From assembly GCA_947243855.1 (NCBI GenBank), contig CAMXIK010000001.1:1-64000 (forward strand): a DNA stretch of 64,000 nucleotides, given 5' to 3'. Below, one piece after another: positions 1 to 8,819 of this stretch. Positions within the stretch are counted from its first letter, which is position 1. Every line of letters starts with the position of its first letter. This DNA is from an uncultured Lachnospiraceae bacterium (GTDB taxonomy: Bacteria > Bacillota > Clostridia > Lachnospirales > Lachnospiraceae). The notes under the pieces are model-generated. The model was not told where the DNA came from and ran no database searches. It saw nothing but the letters and a program-made list of their open reading frames with translations. The translations under genes and the position numbers were made by a program.

Positions 1-9
1 GCAGGGTTG

Positions 10-246
10 TCAGTACTCCCTGCTGATTTCACTGATGCCGCAGCGGCTCATAAATTCTGTCAGGTCTTTCTCGTTTCTGATGAGCATGACCTCCTCAAAT
101 TTTCCCGTATTCAGGTTTTTAAAACCGGCAACCTGTTCTCCTGTGCATATGCTGCACCTGAGAACAGGTTTTTGTATTTCCGGGTCAAAAGAAAGTGTCG
201 ATTGGGTTTTCCCTTTTGCTTTATTGAATGAAAAAATAGAAAACAT
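10..246 (-). CDS. small conserved hypothetical protein, 78 aa
   Basis: I do not recognise a named family. The protein starts with a short basic, hydrophobic stretch, has one CSIC motif in its centre followed by GEQVAGFKN and TGKFEEVMLI, and ends in a charged tail finishing EY. The pattern resembles short cytosolic proteins common in Clostridia, but the function is unknown. The start is supported by a GGGAG ribosome site six bases upstream of ATG on the minus strand. It ends nine bases inside the window edge, so any downstream partner is not visible. The overlapping plus-strand frames have no comparable support. Confidence 0.6.
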   Translation of the reverse strand: MFSIFSFNKAKGKTQSTLSFDPEIQKPVLRCSICTGEQVAGFKNLNTGKFEEVMLIRNEKDLTEFMSRCGISEISREY

Positions 247-288
247 GACGGTCTCCCTTTTATAGTAACTGGAATTTGTACGATATTG

Positions 289-657
289 TTATTGTGTTTC
301 TGTCAACTTTTGAATTGCTTCTTCTTTGGTTGGCACAAAAAAGAAGTCGTTACCATGATTGGATTCATAAATAAAATCTTTTAATGGTTTGCTTGTATAA
401 TGTGAGTAATCCCCATAAATGGCGATTCTGACATGATAATTAATAAACTTTTGAAGTATTTCGCCTGCTATGCCGTTGCTAAGGATAAAAAATTCCTCGC
501 ATACTGCCGATTTACAGATTACTATATTTGTTGCACCTGTTTCATATTTAACAGTCATAGCCAGATCTAAAGCAGATTGCGTATCAACAATCAGAGTTTC
601 TTCACTGGAAATGACTGCAATATCTGTTCCATTGTCTTTCAAGTGTTCAATATTCAT
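289..657 (-). CDS. DUF4180 domain protein
   Basis: This 122-residue protein matches my recollection of DUF4180: an N-terminal stretch with ISSEETLIVDTQSALDLAM, a central segment about recognising a conserved ICKSAVCEEFF region, and a C-terminal YGDYSHYTSKPLKDFIYESN block. No catalytic residues are evident and no biochemical role is established for the family. There is no signal peptide or membrane segment. AGGAGG-type ribosome binding sequence precedes the start on the minus strand. It is transcribed away from the YdeI-like gene, and the two share a 173-bp intergenic region. The family call is from memory, without a profile search. Confidence 0.75.
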   Translation of the reverse strand: MNIEHLKDNGTDIAVISSEETLIVDTQSALDLAMTVKYETGATNIVICKSAVCEEFFILSNGIAGEILQKFINYHVRIAIYGDYSHYTSKPLKDFIYESNHGNDFFFVPTKEEAIQKLTETQ

Positions 658-763
658 AATATCCTCCTAAACCTCATTTGCAGTACAAATTCCAGTTAAG
701 GCAATATTTTACTTGTAAAATAATAGCTTGTCAAGCGTTGTATAGTTTAGCGTATTTGATAGC

Positions 764-793
764 TTGACTTAGAATTACTATAGGAAGTATGCT
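764..793 (+). promoter_or_regulatory. putative promoter for the YdeI-like gene
   Basis: TTGACT at 764-769 and TATGCT at 788-793 are separated by 18 bp, about 40 bp before the start at 831. An 11-bp palindrome, GCTTGTCAAGC, lies upstream at 726-736 and could be an operator. Prediction by inspection only. Confidence 0.45.
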
Positions 794-830
794 ATAAGAA
801 AATATTTTCCAACGGAAAGAGGGATACAAC

Positions 831-1391
831 ATGAACGATTTGCTCCAATTTTCAAACAGAGAGGAATTTCGGAAATGGCTTACTGAGCATTGCCAGTCAG
901 AGGACGGCGTCTGGCTTTTGTTCGGCAAGGCTGGCGGCCCGAAAACAATAAAGGCAGGAGAAGCGTTGGAAGAAGCTCTGTGTTTTGGATGGATTGACGG
1001 GCAAATGCAGAGCCTCGATGATCGGACCTATAAGAAATATTTTTCTATGCGCAGGGAGAAGAGCAAGTGGTCGGAGAAAAATAAGGACTTGGTTAAGAAA
1101 CTGGAAGAGCGGGGAATGATGACCGATTTTGGTAGAAAGAAAATAGAGGAAGCCAAAAGCAACGGCCAGTGGGACGCCCCCAAACCCGCTGGCATTACGG
1201 AGGAACAAATTGCCTGCGTGCTTGCGCTTTTGGAAGGATATGAGCCAGCCTGTACGAATTTTCAGGCGATGTCCCCGTCAGTAAGAAAAACTTATACACG
1301 CGCATATTTTGACGCCAAGACGGATGCCGGACGGGAAAAGCGTCTGGCATGGATGGTGGACAGGCTGAATCGGAATTTAAAGCCGATGTAG
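831..1391 (+). CDS. YdeI/OmpD-associated family protein
   Basis: A 186-residue cytosolic protein of the YdeI (OmdA, bacteriocin-protection) type. Visible signatures are the N-terminal FRKWLTEH and GVWLLFGKAG segments, the CFGWIDGQ motif near residue 50, and FSMRREKSKWSEKN after it. The C-terminal part has the YTRAYFDAKTDAGREKRLAWMVDRL helix pair typical of the family. The biochemical role is not established; some members are linked to resistance to cationic peptides. GAGGG lies seven bases before the ATG. The MATE exporter gene follows after 44 bases on the same strand and may be co-transcribed. Confidence 0.8.
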   Translation: MNDLLQFSNREEFRKWLTEHCQSEDGVWLLFGKAGGPKTIKAGEALEEALCFGWIDGQMQSLDDRTYKKYFSMRREKSKWSEKNKDLVKKLEERGMMTDFGRKKIEEAKSNGQWDAPKPAGITEEQIACVLALLEGYEPACTNFQAMSPSVRKTYTRAYFDAKTDAGREKRLAWMVDRLNRNLKPM

Positions 1392-1435
1392 CTTTCGGCT
1401 TGAGGAAACAGTATGGGAAAGTGTGTGAGGCATAT

Positions 1436-2770
1436 ATGCGTGATATGACTGTTGGCCCGGCGCAGGGGCATTTATGGAAATTTGCAATGCCGGTTTTGCT
1501 CGGGAATTGGCTGCAGCTTGCGTATCATGCGGTGGACTCCATCATTGCGGGGCGCTTTATCGGGAAAGAAGCGCTTGCAGCGGAGGGAATTGCCGCTCCG
1601 GTGATGAACTTAGTTATTTTAGCGGTCAGTGGGCTTTGCATTGGTGCAGGCGTTTTGATGAGCGAATATTTCGGCGCGGGGAAGTGGGAAAAGCTGCGGC
1701 AGTCTATGGGGACAATGCTTCTTTTTGGGGCTGTGGTAAGCAGTGTTTTGGCAGCAGTTGGCGCTGTGCTTGCGCCATATTTGCTGCGTGCAATGGACGT
1801 GCCGTCGGAAATTTTTGAGATGACGGTCATTTATCTAAGAATTATATTTGTGGGATTTCCTTTTACGTTCTTTTATAATGCGTTGTCAGCAGGTCTAAAG
1901 AGTGTGGGCGATTCCAAGACGCCGCTAAAATTTTTAGCGTTTTCAGCGGTGCTGAATGCGGCGATGGATCTAATTTTCTTGGGCGTTTTTCGGTTTGGCA
2001 TTGTTTGCAGTGCAGTAACGACAGTAGTCGCGGAGGGATGCTCCGCTATTTTAGCGGCAGGGTATCTTGTGATGAGGACAAAAGAGCTTTGCCCAACGCG
2101 GCAGCAATGGCGAATTGAGAAGGAAGTGTTGCGAAAAATTCTTTTCTATGGAGGGCCGACAGCATTACAGCAGGCGGCGCAGCCGATCGGCAAGGTGCTG
2201 ATTCAGGGACAGGTTAACGGCTTGGGCGTTACAACCATCGCGGCGTTTCAGACGGTCACGAAGGTCGATGATTTTGCTTGTATTCCGGAACAGGGAATTG
2301 CAGCGGCAATTTCTACCTTTGTCGCGCAAAACAGGGGCGCAGGAAAACAAGATCGGATTAAGAAGGGTTTCTTCGCGGGACTGCGACTGGAAGTCTGCTA
2401 CTTCCTGCTGATTGGAGCTGTAACTTTTTTCTTTCGGAAACCGATTGTGTCGCTGTTCGTTGCCGGGGCCGAGGCGGACGAGGTAGTGCGTCTGGGCAGT
2501 CAATATTTGTTGTACATGTCCTTTTTTTATCTGTGGCCCGCATTTACCAACGGATTTCAGGGATTTTTCAGAGGTATGGGGAAAATGTATACGACGATTT
2601 GCGGGACGGTGATCCAGATCACGGTGCGGACAGTGTGTACCTATTTTCTTGCGCCCACTATGGGGATTGCAGGGATTGCGTTTGCCTGTCTTATTGGGTG
2701 GTCGGCTATGCTGCTGTTTGAGGTGCCGTATTATTTTTATGGAGTTACGCGAAAGCGGGAGGCAAAATGA
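1436..2770 (+). CDS. MATE family multidrug efflux transporter
   Basis: A 444-residue integral membrane protein with about twelve hydrophobic segments in two homologous halves, the expected length and layout for a MATE exporter. These use sodium or proton gradients to expel cationic compounds. Near the start it has MTVGPAQGHLWKFAMPVLLGNWLQ, and later GLKSVGDSKTPLKF and FQGFFRGMGKMY at the equivalent loops of the two halves. The frame is open back to 1349, but I chose ATG 1436 because GAGG lies five bases upstream and the family normally begins just before the first helix. Substrate cannot be told from sequence. Confidence 0.88.
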   Translation: MRDMTVGPAQGHLWKFAMPVLLGNWLQLAYHAVDSIIAGRFIGKEALAAEGIAAPVMNLVILAVSGLCIGAGVLMSEYFGAGKWEKLRQSMGTMLLFGAVVSSVLAAVGAVLAPYLLRAMDVPSEIFEMTVIYLRIIFVGFPFTFFYNALSAGLKSVGDSKTPLKFLAFSAVLNAAMDLIFLGVFRFGIVCSAVTTVVAEGCSAILAAGYLVMRTKELCPTRQQWRIEKEVLRKILFYGGPTALQQAAQPIGKVLIQGQVNGLGVTTIAAFQTVTKVDDFACIPEQGIAAAISTFVAQNRGAGKQDRIKKGFFAGLRLEVCYFLLIGAVTFFFRKPIVSLFVAGAEADEVVRLGSQYLLYMSFFYLWPAFTNGFQGFFRGMGKMYTTICGTVIQITVRTVCTYFLAPTMGIAGIAFACLIGWSAMLLFEVPYYFYGVTRKREAK

Positions 2771-2779
2771 ACTGCGGAA

Positions 2780-3307
2780 CTACTCGTCTAAATATACTTT
2801 AGAACCAGTAGCGCCCCGTTGTCCTTGATACTTGCCGCGGTATGGATGTAAAGCGACTTGATCCATTTGAGCAAAAACCAACTGCCCGATTCTGCGGCCT
2901 GCCTGTAATTCGATAGCGCAGCGGTTCGCATTAAATAATTCCAATGTGATTTCGCCCGAAAAACCGGGATCAACCCAGCCAGCATTTTGGATAAAGAGTC
3001 CCATGCGGCCGAGGGAGCTGCGCCCCTCCACAAATGCCGTTAGGTCGTCGGGCAGACGGATGTATTCCTTTGTGGTTGCTAAAACAAACTGCCCCGGCAA
3101 AAGCAGATAGGTATCCGTCTGCATTTTTTTATAAGCGATTTCATTTGTAAAAGTGAGAATGCCTGTAGAAGAATCTTCCACAATGCTGAATGTATTTCCG
3201 AGCCTGATATCGACGCTGGCGGGCTGAATCTGGTTGTCTTCAAGTGGCGATATGGATAAGGTTCCTTTTTGGAGTAAAGACTTAATTGTTTTATCTGATA
3301 AAATCAT
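2780..3307 (-). CDS. dcd: dCTP deaminase
   Basis: A 175-residue enzyme of the trimeric dUTPase/dCTP deaminase fold. It converts dCTP to dUTP, feeding dTMP synthesis; some relatives also release pyrophosphate, which I cannot judge here. Visible motifs are [11 protein letters not shown] near residue 27, the nucleotide-binding [22 protein letters not shown], which carries the catalytic glutamate region, and the C-terminal YQGQ before GATGS. Start: GGAGG about eight bases upstream. The start codon directly abuts the stop codon of the upstream hydrolase gene on the same strand, so the two are probably translated from one mRNA. Confidence 0.92.
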   Translation of the reverse strand: MILSDKTIKSLLQKGTLSISPLEDNQIQPASVDIRLGNTFSIVEDSSTGILTFTNEIAYKKMQTDTYLLLPGQFVLATTKEYIRLPDDLTAFVEGRSSLGRMGLFIQNAGWVDPGFSGEITLELFNANRCAIELQAGRRIGQLVFAQMDQVALHPYRGKYQGQRGATGSKVYLDE

Positions 3308-4141
3308 TTAGAGGACCTCCGCGGTAATTTGTTTTTGCAGAAAGTTTTCAATGAGGTGATTCACCCTGCCGGGACAGTCGGTGTTGGAATTATGCCCTGC
3401 ATTTTTAATCCATTCAATAGGAATCCCGGTCTTTTTGTGCCATACTTTATTATAGCGGATGCACGATCCGGCATGATCTTTTTTCCCGCAGATAAGGAGC
3501 GCGGGGCAGTCTAATTTGAATGGTAAATCGGCTTCCATTGCTTCCGCCAATATCCGAAAACCATGTCCGGCAATTTTGGCGTAACGTTCCTGATCGTCCT
3601 CATATACCAGCATCATTTCTCGCATTAACTGTCTGCCGTATTCGGATGTGGCAACCCCGTTACTTCCTGATTTTAGAAGAGATTTCCATGGATAATGGCG
3701 ATAGACGGGTTCCATTCTTTTCAAAAGCCAAAGTTCGGTGTTTGTGACATAACATTTCTGCAAAGGAGCGGAATCTATGGAAATAAATCCTTTTAACTTG
3801 TCGGGAAATAGTTCGGCGTAAACTTGTCCCACATACCCGCCCATGGACTGGCCGATAATGACAGGGTGTTCGATGTTTTCAGCCGTTAAAATTTCATCCA
3901 GCCATTTCGCTTTGTCAAACAGGTTGAAGGTAAAGCTAAAAGGCCATGAAGCGGCATGTCCCGGCGCATCCCAGACGAACACCTGATAGGTTGACTCAAA
4001 ATAGGAAATCTGTTTGTCAAATAGTCTGTGGTCTGCGGTCAATCCGGGGAGAAAAATCAGAGTTGGCTGTTGGTCGCTTTTCTTTTCGCTGAGCCAGTAA
4101 TGGATAGTTCCGCAAGGCGTAGCGTATGTTTTTTCTGTCAT
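3308..4141 (-). CDS. alpha/beta fold hydrolase
   Basis: A 277-residue alpha/beta hydrolase. The oxyanion region FLPGLTADHRLFDKQ is near residue 31. The nucleophile elbow GQSMGGYVGQ places the catalytic serine in the S of GQSMGG. A late acid in the ICGKKDHAG region and the histidine of NAGHNSN complete the probable triad. There is no signal peptide, so it is cytosolic. AAGGGA lies seven bases before the ATG. It is the first gene of a two-gene unit with dcd, with stop and start abutting. Substrate is unknown; esterase or peptidase activities both occur in this fold. Confidence 0.85.
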   Translation of the reverse strand: MTEKTYATPCGTIHYWLSEKKSDQQPTLIFLPGLTADHRLFDKQISYFESTYQVFVWDAPGHAASWPFSFTFNLFDKAKWLDEILTAENIEHPVIIGQSMGGYVGQVYAELFPDKLKGFISIDSAPLQKCYVTNTELWLLKRMEPVYRHYPWKSLLKSGSNGVATSEYGRQLMREMMLVYEDDQERYAKIAGHGFRILAEAMEADLPFKLDCPALLICGKKDHAGSCIRYNKVWHKKTGIPIEWIKNAGHNSNTDCPGRVNHLIENFLQKQITAEVL

Positions 4142-4361
4142 TGTTTTATCCCTTGTTTCAAAATAGAGATTTTATTTGATTGTATCATATGCTCTTTTTG
4201 GTGACAAACAAATAATGGAGCATTTTCAACACTTATGAGAAGCATCGCTGCGATTTAATGGAGCGGTGTGGACAGCTATGGTAAAATAGTAATAGGAAAT
4301 AGTAGATAAAGATGCAGCAATAATGGATTGAGCTTAGGAATTATATGGAGGAAGCTTTGAA

Positions 4362-4793
4362 ATGACAGAGGTTAAGTTTTACGAAAATGCAGCGGATGAT
4401 TTGCTTAAGTTTGCTGTAATCATAGCTAAAACAGAAAATAAATATGTATTTTGCAAACATAGGGATAGGGATACGTGGGAAATCCCCGGAGGGCATCGGG
4501 AACCCGGGGAAAATATTATAGATACGGCAAAACGGGAACTGTATGAGGAAACGGGAGCTTTGGAATTTGATATAGAGCCGGTCTGTGTATATTCGGTTAC
4601 GACACCGGATCATTTGAATCATGGGGAAGAGTCTTTCGGAATGCTGTTTTTTGCTGATATAAAATGTTTGGAAGGCGAGTTGCGCAATGAGATTGAAGAG
4701 ATTGTGTTGATGGATGAATTACCAGAGAAATTAACATATCCGGATATTCAGCCGTGCTTGATGAGGGAGGCAAAGCGGCGGGGATATTTTTAA
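4362..4793 (+). CDS. NUDIX hydrolase
   Basis: A 143-residue NUDIX protein with a full NUDIX box starting GGHREPGENI and ending RELYEETGA, so all the metal-binding glutamates are present. Such enzymes hydrolyse nucleoside diphosphates linked to another group; the substrate, such as 8-oxo-dGTP, a sugar nucleotide or capped RNA, cannot be deduced. The segment before the box, AKTENKYVFCKHRDRDTWEIPGG, is typical of the house-cleaning MutT-like subgroup. Its ATG follows GGAGG by about 11 bases. It is transcribed alone, with a regulatory dyad and a new promoter immediately downstream. Confidence 0.9.
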   Translation: MTEVKFYENAADDLLKFAVIIAKTENKYVFCKHRDRDTWEIPGGHREPGENIIDTAKRELYEETGALEFDIEPVCVYSVTTPDHLNHGEESFGMLFFADIKCLEGELRNEIEEIVLMDELPEKLTYPDIQPCLMREAKRRGYF

Positions 4794-4830
4794 GGAAGAA
4801 ATTTGCTGATGGTGAGTTGGATGAAGCGTC

Positions 4831-4855
4831 AGTTATTCGAAAATTTCGAATAACT
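4831..4855. promoter_or_regulatory. perfect 25-bp dyad upstream of the toxin-antitoxin promoter
   Basis: Twelve-base arms, AGTTATTCGAAA at 4831-4842 and its exact complement at 4844-4855, flank a single central base. No T-run follows, so it is not a normal terminator for the NUDIX gene. It ends 11 bp before the -35 element at 4867, a position suited to an operator or activator site for the UPF0175/PIN unit. Confidence 0.55.
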
Positions 4856-4866
4856 ACGTCAGGAGA

Positions 4867-4895
4867 TTGAGAAAATGATTTTTGGGGTATATAAT
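4867..4895 (+). promoter_or_regulatory. promoter of the UPF0175/PIN unit
   Basis: TTGAGA at 4867-4872 and a perfect TATAAT at 4890-4895 are spaced by 17 bp, about 60 bp before the antitoxin start. Seen by inspection; it agrees with the housekeeping sigma-A consensus. Confidence 0.7.
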
Positions 4896-4958
4896 AATAT
4901 AAAATGAGTATAAGAGATATTTAAAGCAGCTTGTATTAAAAATTGAGGAGGGAAGGCA

Positions 4959-5234
4959 ATGGCAGTAGTAAGCATAGAAATACCTGATGAAATGATAGAG
5001 TTTGCAATACCATCAAGCAAAGATGAACAGCTTAAAGTAAATGCCATGATATTATATCCTTATATACAACAGGGAACAATTTCCCATGGGAGAGCGGCTG
5101 AGATTCTTGGGATTTTCAAAATGGATTTGATTACTTTATATGGAAAAATGGGATTGTCATATATTGAGATGTCAGAAGATGAAATAGAGGAGGAACTTGA
5201 AACAGTCAGATATTTGGAGGAAGTGATGAAATGA
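4959..5234 (+). CDS. UPF0175 family protein, probable antitoxin
   Basis: A 91-residue protein of the UPF0175 type: an N-terminal beta segment with VVSIEIPDEMIEFAIP, then a helical part with YPYIQQGTISHGRAAEILGIFKMDLITLYGKMGLSY, which looks like a helix-turn-helix. The C-terminal tail is acidic. UPF0175 proteins are commonly encoded just before PIN-domain DUF3368 toxins and are thought to act as antitoxins and autorepressors. Here the stop overlaps the next ATG by four bases (ATGA), the classic coupled arrangement. GGAGGG precedes the ATG by eight bases. The partner toxin is frameshifted, so the antitoxin may now lack an active partner. Confidence 0.8.
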   Translation: MAVVSIEIPDEMIEFAIPSSKDEQLKVNAMILYPYIQQGTISHGRAAEILGIFKMDLITLYGKMGLSYIEMSEDEIEEELETVRYLEEVMK

Positions 5235-5736
5235 TTGTGATTTCGGATACAACCCGATTATATCGTTACTTAAAGCAGGGCAATTAGAATTATTACAAAA
5301 ATTGTATAATAATGTTTTAATGCCGCAGGCTGTTTATAGAGAACTGATAGAAAATCCAGTGTATGTAAATGAGGCAGCGATTATTAAAAGCACAGATTTC
5401 CTTTTGGCTGCTGAAGTAGAAAATATAAAATCAGTGAGTGTTCTCCGTGCAGTTACCGGGTTAGATGAAGGAGAAAGCGCAGCACTTATTATGTATGATG
5501 AACAAAAGGCAGATCTTTTATTGATGGATGAACAGAAGGGCAGAAGGGTTGCCAAACGACTCAATGTAAGACATATCGGGACAGCGGGTATTCTGATGTT
5601 GGCATATGATAAAGGTTTGATTCAAGCAGAAAAAGTCAAAGAATGTATCGATATAATGCTTGAAAATAAAATCAGATTAGGCGAAAACATTTGCAATATA
5701 GTAATGGCTCATGTAGGTTTGGGCATTCAGTATTAA
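5231..5736 (+). pseudogene. DUF3368 PIN-domain toxin, frameshifted near the start
   Basis: Reading from ATG 5231 gives MIVISDTTRLYR and stops after 18 residues. Restoring one C in the CCC run at 5252-5254 changes this to MIVISDTTPIISLLKAGQLELLQKL and joins it to the open frame ending at 5736, giving about 168 residues. The restored protein has the PIN features: an early Asp in ISDTT, ELIENPVY, GLDEGESAALIMY and LLLMDEQKGRRVA. PIN toxins are metal-dependent RNases. The reading frame offset (71 bases from 5231 to the first Met of the downstream frame at 5302) is consistent with a one-base loss. It could be a real inactivating mutation, a phase-variable run or a sequencing error. Confidence 0.8.
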
Positions 5737-5763
5737 TTCTGAATGATGTACTAAGGATTTGAT

Positions 5764-6561
5764 ATGATGCTGCCAGAATTTTTATCTTTAAGGGAAAAAG
5801 AGAAATTCTTCCGTTCACTGAATGGTGAGCAGAAAATAGATGCGTTGAACGAGATGATAGAAGAATCGGAGCATATCGTCTTTCTTGGCGGAGCAGGCGT
5901 TTCTACAGAGAGCGGGATACCAGATTTTCGGAGTAAGGACGGGTTATATAATAGGCAGGATCGTAAATTTCAGAAGTACAAACCGGAGTATCTGCTCAGT
6001 TATGATTGTCTGAATAAGAAGCCGGAGATATTTTTTTCCTATTTCCGGAAGAATCTGGATTGTCGGACCTTCCAGCCTAATGATGCGCATAAGAAACTGG
6101 CGGAAATGGAGCGGAAGGGAAAGCTAGATGGAATTATTACTCAGAATATTGATGGACTGCATCAGAAGGCAGGGAGTAAGAAGGTGTGGGAGATTCATGG
6201 AAGTGCGCTCCGATGCCATTGTGTAAGCTGCCGTGCGGAATATAGGGCGGAGTCTGTTTTTGAAAATACAGAGGAAATACCGCGCTGTCCGAAGTGTGGC
6301 AGGATGATACGTCCTGATGTGACCTTGTATGGAGAGCTCCTGCCACAAAGAGCATATGAAGAAGCCGTTGCGCTCATCAGGTATGCGGATTGCCTGATTA
6401 TTGGCGGAACCTCATTGGAGGTGGGAAGTGCAGCGCAGCTTGCGCATATGTATCATGGGAAGTATCTTGTGATTATTAATAAAGGTAAAACGAAGATGGA
6501 AGGCAAGGCAGATCTTGTATTTCATGACAACATTGGTAAAGTGATGAATCAGATTAGGTGA
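5764..6561 (+). CDS. Sir2 family NAD-dependent protein deacylase (first copy)
   Basis: A 265-residue sirtuin. NAD-binding GAGVSTESGIPDFRS lies near residue 45, TQNIDGLH with the catalytic HGSALR follows, and the zinc module CVSC...CPKC sits in between the two Rossmann parts. GGTSLEVGSAAQL and LVIINKGKT complete the fold. It removes acyl groups from lysines with NAD as co-substrate. It has about 25 extra N-terminal residues (LREKEKFFRSLNGEQK) compared with the second copy at 37488. AAGGA lies six bases before the ATG. It stands alone between a broken toxin gene and the uvrB promoter. Confidence 0.93.
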   Translation: MMLPEFLSLREKEKFFRSLNGEQKIDALNEMIEESEHIVFLGGAGVSTESGIPDFRSKDGLYNRQDRKFQKYKPEYLLSYDCLNKKPEIFFSYFRKNLDCRTFQPNDAHKKLAEMERKGKLDGIITQNIDGLHQKAGSKKVWEIHGSALRCHCVSCRAEYRAESVFENTEEIPRCPKCGRMIRPDVTLYGELLPQRAYEEAVALIRYADCLIIGGTSLEVGSAAQLAHMYHGKYLVIINKGKTKMEGKADLVFHDNIGKVMNQIR

Positions 6562-6629
6562 AAATACCTATAATGAAAGTGAGTAAGACACCAGAACGAA
6601 AAGCATTAGAGGATTTGTTGTTAAAGAGC

Positions 6630-6667
6630 AGAAGAATGAAGGGCAGAGCGGTTCTGTTCTTCTTTTT
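6630..6667 (+). terminator. intrinsic terminator after the sirtuin gene
   Basis: AGAAGAA at 6630-6636 pairs with TTCTTCT at 6657-6663, with an inner CAGA/TCTG pairing, and a run of seven T follows. It separates the sirtuin from the uvrB promoter. Confidence 0.65.
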
Positions 6668-6685
6668 TTGTATTAAATCAAACAA

Positions 6686-6697
6686 GAACAAACGTTC
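6686..6697. promoter_or_regulatory. LexA (SOS) box upstream of uvrB
   Basis: GAACAAACGTTC fits the Gram-positive LexA consensus GAAC-N4-GTTC exactly. It ends nine bp before the -35 hexamer of the uvrB promoter. UvrB and UvrA genes are established members of the SOS regulon in Firmicutes, so LexA repression released by DNA damage is the natural reading. Confidence 0.8.
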
Positions 6698-6706
6698 TAA
6701 AAATGC

Positions 6707-6735
6707 TGTACAAATTTGGAGTAGTGTGCTATAAT
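6707..6735 (+). promoter_or_regulatory. uvrBA promoter
   Basis: TGTACA at 6707-6712 and TATAAT at 6730-6735 are spaced by 17 bp, giving a leader of about 50 bases before uvrB. The LexA box lies just upstream. Confidence 0.65.
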
Positions 6736-6794
6736 CAAAACTGCTTTTGAATTGACCTATAATTAAGGATATATGGAATCCATAGGGGGTTATG

Positions 6795-8783
6795 ATGGAT
6801 CATTTCAAACTAGTATCAGAATACCAACCCACCGGCGACCAACCCGAAGCCATCGAAGCTCTTGTAAAAGGCTTCAAAGAGGGCAATCAATTCCAAACCT
6901 TGCTTGGCGTCACGGGTTCCGGTAAGACGTTCACCATGGCCAACATCATACAGCAGCTTAACAAGCCCACTTTGGTGATCGCCCACAATAAGACGCTGGC
7001 GGGACAGCTTTACGGCGAGTTTAAGGAATTTTTCCCTGAAAATGCGGTAGAATACTTTGTGTCCTACTATGATTATTACCAGCCGGAGGCCTACGTGCCG
7101 TCCACGGACACTTATATTGCAAAGGATTCTTCCATAAACGACGAGATAGACAAGCTGCGGCTCTCAGCTACGGCTTCTTTGACGGAACGGCGTGACGTGG
7201 TGGTGATTGCCAGCGTTTCCTGTATTTATGGATTGGGAAGTCCCGAGGAATATGCAGGCATGAGTATGTCTCTGCGCCCCGGTATGACGAAAGACCGGGA
7301 TGAAGTGATTCGCGGTCTGATCGAGATGCAGTATAATAGAAATGACATGGATCTTGACCGATGCTGTTTTCGGGTGCGGGGCGATGTGCTGGAAATCTGC
7401 CCGGCGCAGGGCGGCGATTACCTAATCCGCGTGGAGTTTTTCGGGGATGAGATTGACCGAATCGCGGGGGCCGATCCTCTGACGGGACAGGTGCATGCGG
7501 TCTTGGAACATGTAATGATTTTCCCGGCCTCTCACTATGTTGTGCCGCCGGAGAAGATTCGCACGGCCTGCAAGGTGATCGAACAGGAGCTTGACGAACG
7601 GGTAAAATTTTTTAAAGGTGAGGACAAGCTTTTAGAGGCGCAGCGGATTTCGGAGAGAACTAACTTTGATATCGAAATGCTGCGGGAGACAGGATTTTGC
7701 TCTGGCATCGAAAATTATTCCAGACATTTAAACGGGATGGCGGAGGGTGAACCGCCTTTCACGCTGCTGGATTATTTTAAGGATGATTTCCTGATTATCA
7801 TAGACGAGTCCCATATGACGATTCCGCAGATACGGGGCATGTTTGCGGGGGACAGATCGAGGAAAAATACCTTAGTTGATTATGGGTTTCGCTTGCCCTC
7901 TGCGTTGGACAACCGGCCTCTTTGTTTTGAAGAGTTCGAGGGCCATATCGACCAAATGCTTTTTGTTTCTGCGACGCCCTCCGATTACGAAGCGGCTCAC
8001 GAGCTGTTCCGCACGGAGCAGATTATACGGCCTACCGGACTGTTAGACCCGGAAGTTTCCGTGCGTCCCGTAGAGGGGCAGATCGACGACCTGATTTCGG
8101 AGATTAATAAGGTGACGGCGGAAAAGGGCAAGGTGCTGGTGACCACGCTTACAAAGCGGATGGCGGAGGATTTGACGAGTTATATGAACGATGTAGGGAT
8201 TCGGGTCAAATATCTGCATTCCGATATCGACACGCTGGAACGGGCCGAGATTATCCGCGATATGCGGCTGGACGTTTTTGACGTGCTGGTGGGAATCAAC
8301 CTTTTGCGTGAGGGATTGGATATCCCGGAAATTGAATTGGTGGCGATATTGGATGCGGATAAGGAAGGATTTTTGCGCTCCGCTACATCACTGATTCAGA
8401 CTATCGGGCGGGCGGCCAGAAATGCGAAAGGACATGTGGTCATGTACGCGGACGATATGACGGATTCCATGAACGTAGCTATTACGGAGACGAACCGCCG
8501 TCGTAAGATTCAGCAGGCGTATAATGAAGAACATGGGATTACGCCGCAGACAATTCAAAAAGCGGTGCGCGATTTGATCAGCATTTCCAAGACGATTGCG
8601 AAGGAAGAGCAGCGGTTTGAGAAAGACCCAGAGTCCATGAGCAGGGAGGAACTAGAAAAGCTGATCAAGGAAGTGGAAAAACAGATGAAGAAAGCCGCCG
8701 CAGATCTGAACTTTGAGGCCGCCGCAGAATTGCGTGACCGGATGGTGGATTTGAAGGTTAAACTCAGGGATTTTGACAAGTAG
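6795..8783 (+). CDS. uvrB: excinuclease ABC subunit UvrB
   Basis: A 662-residue nucleotide excision repair helicase-like subunit that takes over damaged DNA from UvrA and recruits UvrC. Seen in order: Walker [13 protein letters not shown] near residue 40, the damage-probing hairpin region [19 protein letters not shown], Walker B with [12 protein letters not shown], the helicase motif region [22 protein letters not shown], and a C-terminal UVR domain ([17 protein letters not shown]) that contacts UvrC. Two ATGs are adjacent; the second has the better spacing to AGGGGG. Its promoter carries a LexA box, and uvrA follows after 36 bases in the same operon. Confidence 0.97.
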   Translation: MDHFKLVSEYQPTGDQPEAIEALVKGFKEGNQFQTLLGVTGSGKTFTMANIIQQLNKPTLVIAHNKTLAGQLYGEFKEFFPENAVEYFVSYYDYYQPEAYVPSTDTYIAKDSSINDEIDKLRLSATASLTERRDVVVIASVSCIYGLGSPEEYAGMSMSLRPGMTKDRDEVIRGLIEMQYNRNDMDLDRCCFRVRGDVLEICPAQGGDYLIRVEFFGDEIDRIAGADPLTGQVHAVLEHVMIFPASHYVVPPEKIRTACKVIEQELDERVKFFKGEDKLLEAQRISERTNFDIEMLRETGFCSGIENYSRHLNGMAEGEPPFTLLDYFKDDFLIIIDESHMTIPQIRGMFAGDRSRKNTLVDYGFRLPSALDNRPLCFEEFEGHIDQMLFVSATPSDYEAAHELFRTEQIIRPTGLLDPEVSVRPVEGQIDDLISEINKVTAEKGKVLVTTLTKRMAEDLTSYMNDVGIRVKYLHSDIDTLERAEIIRDMRLDVFDVLVGINLLREGLDIPEIELVAILDADKEGFLRSATSLIQTIGRAARNAKGHVVMYADDMTDSMNVAITETNRRRKIQQAYNEEHGITPQTIQKAVRDLISISKTIAKEEQRFEKDPESMSREELEKLIKEVEKQMKKAAADLNFEAAAELRDRMVDLKVKLRDFDK

Positions 8784-8819
8784 CGGGAACAGCACAAAAT
8801 AAAAAAAGAGGATAAATTT

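Noticed and set aside
6573-6734. A 53-residue basic frame between the sirtuin and uvrB
   Set aside because: It runs through the terminator, the LexA box and the -10 element; no ribosome site.
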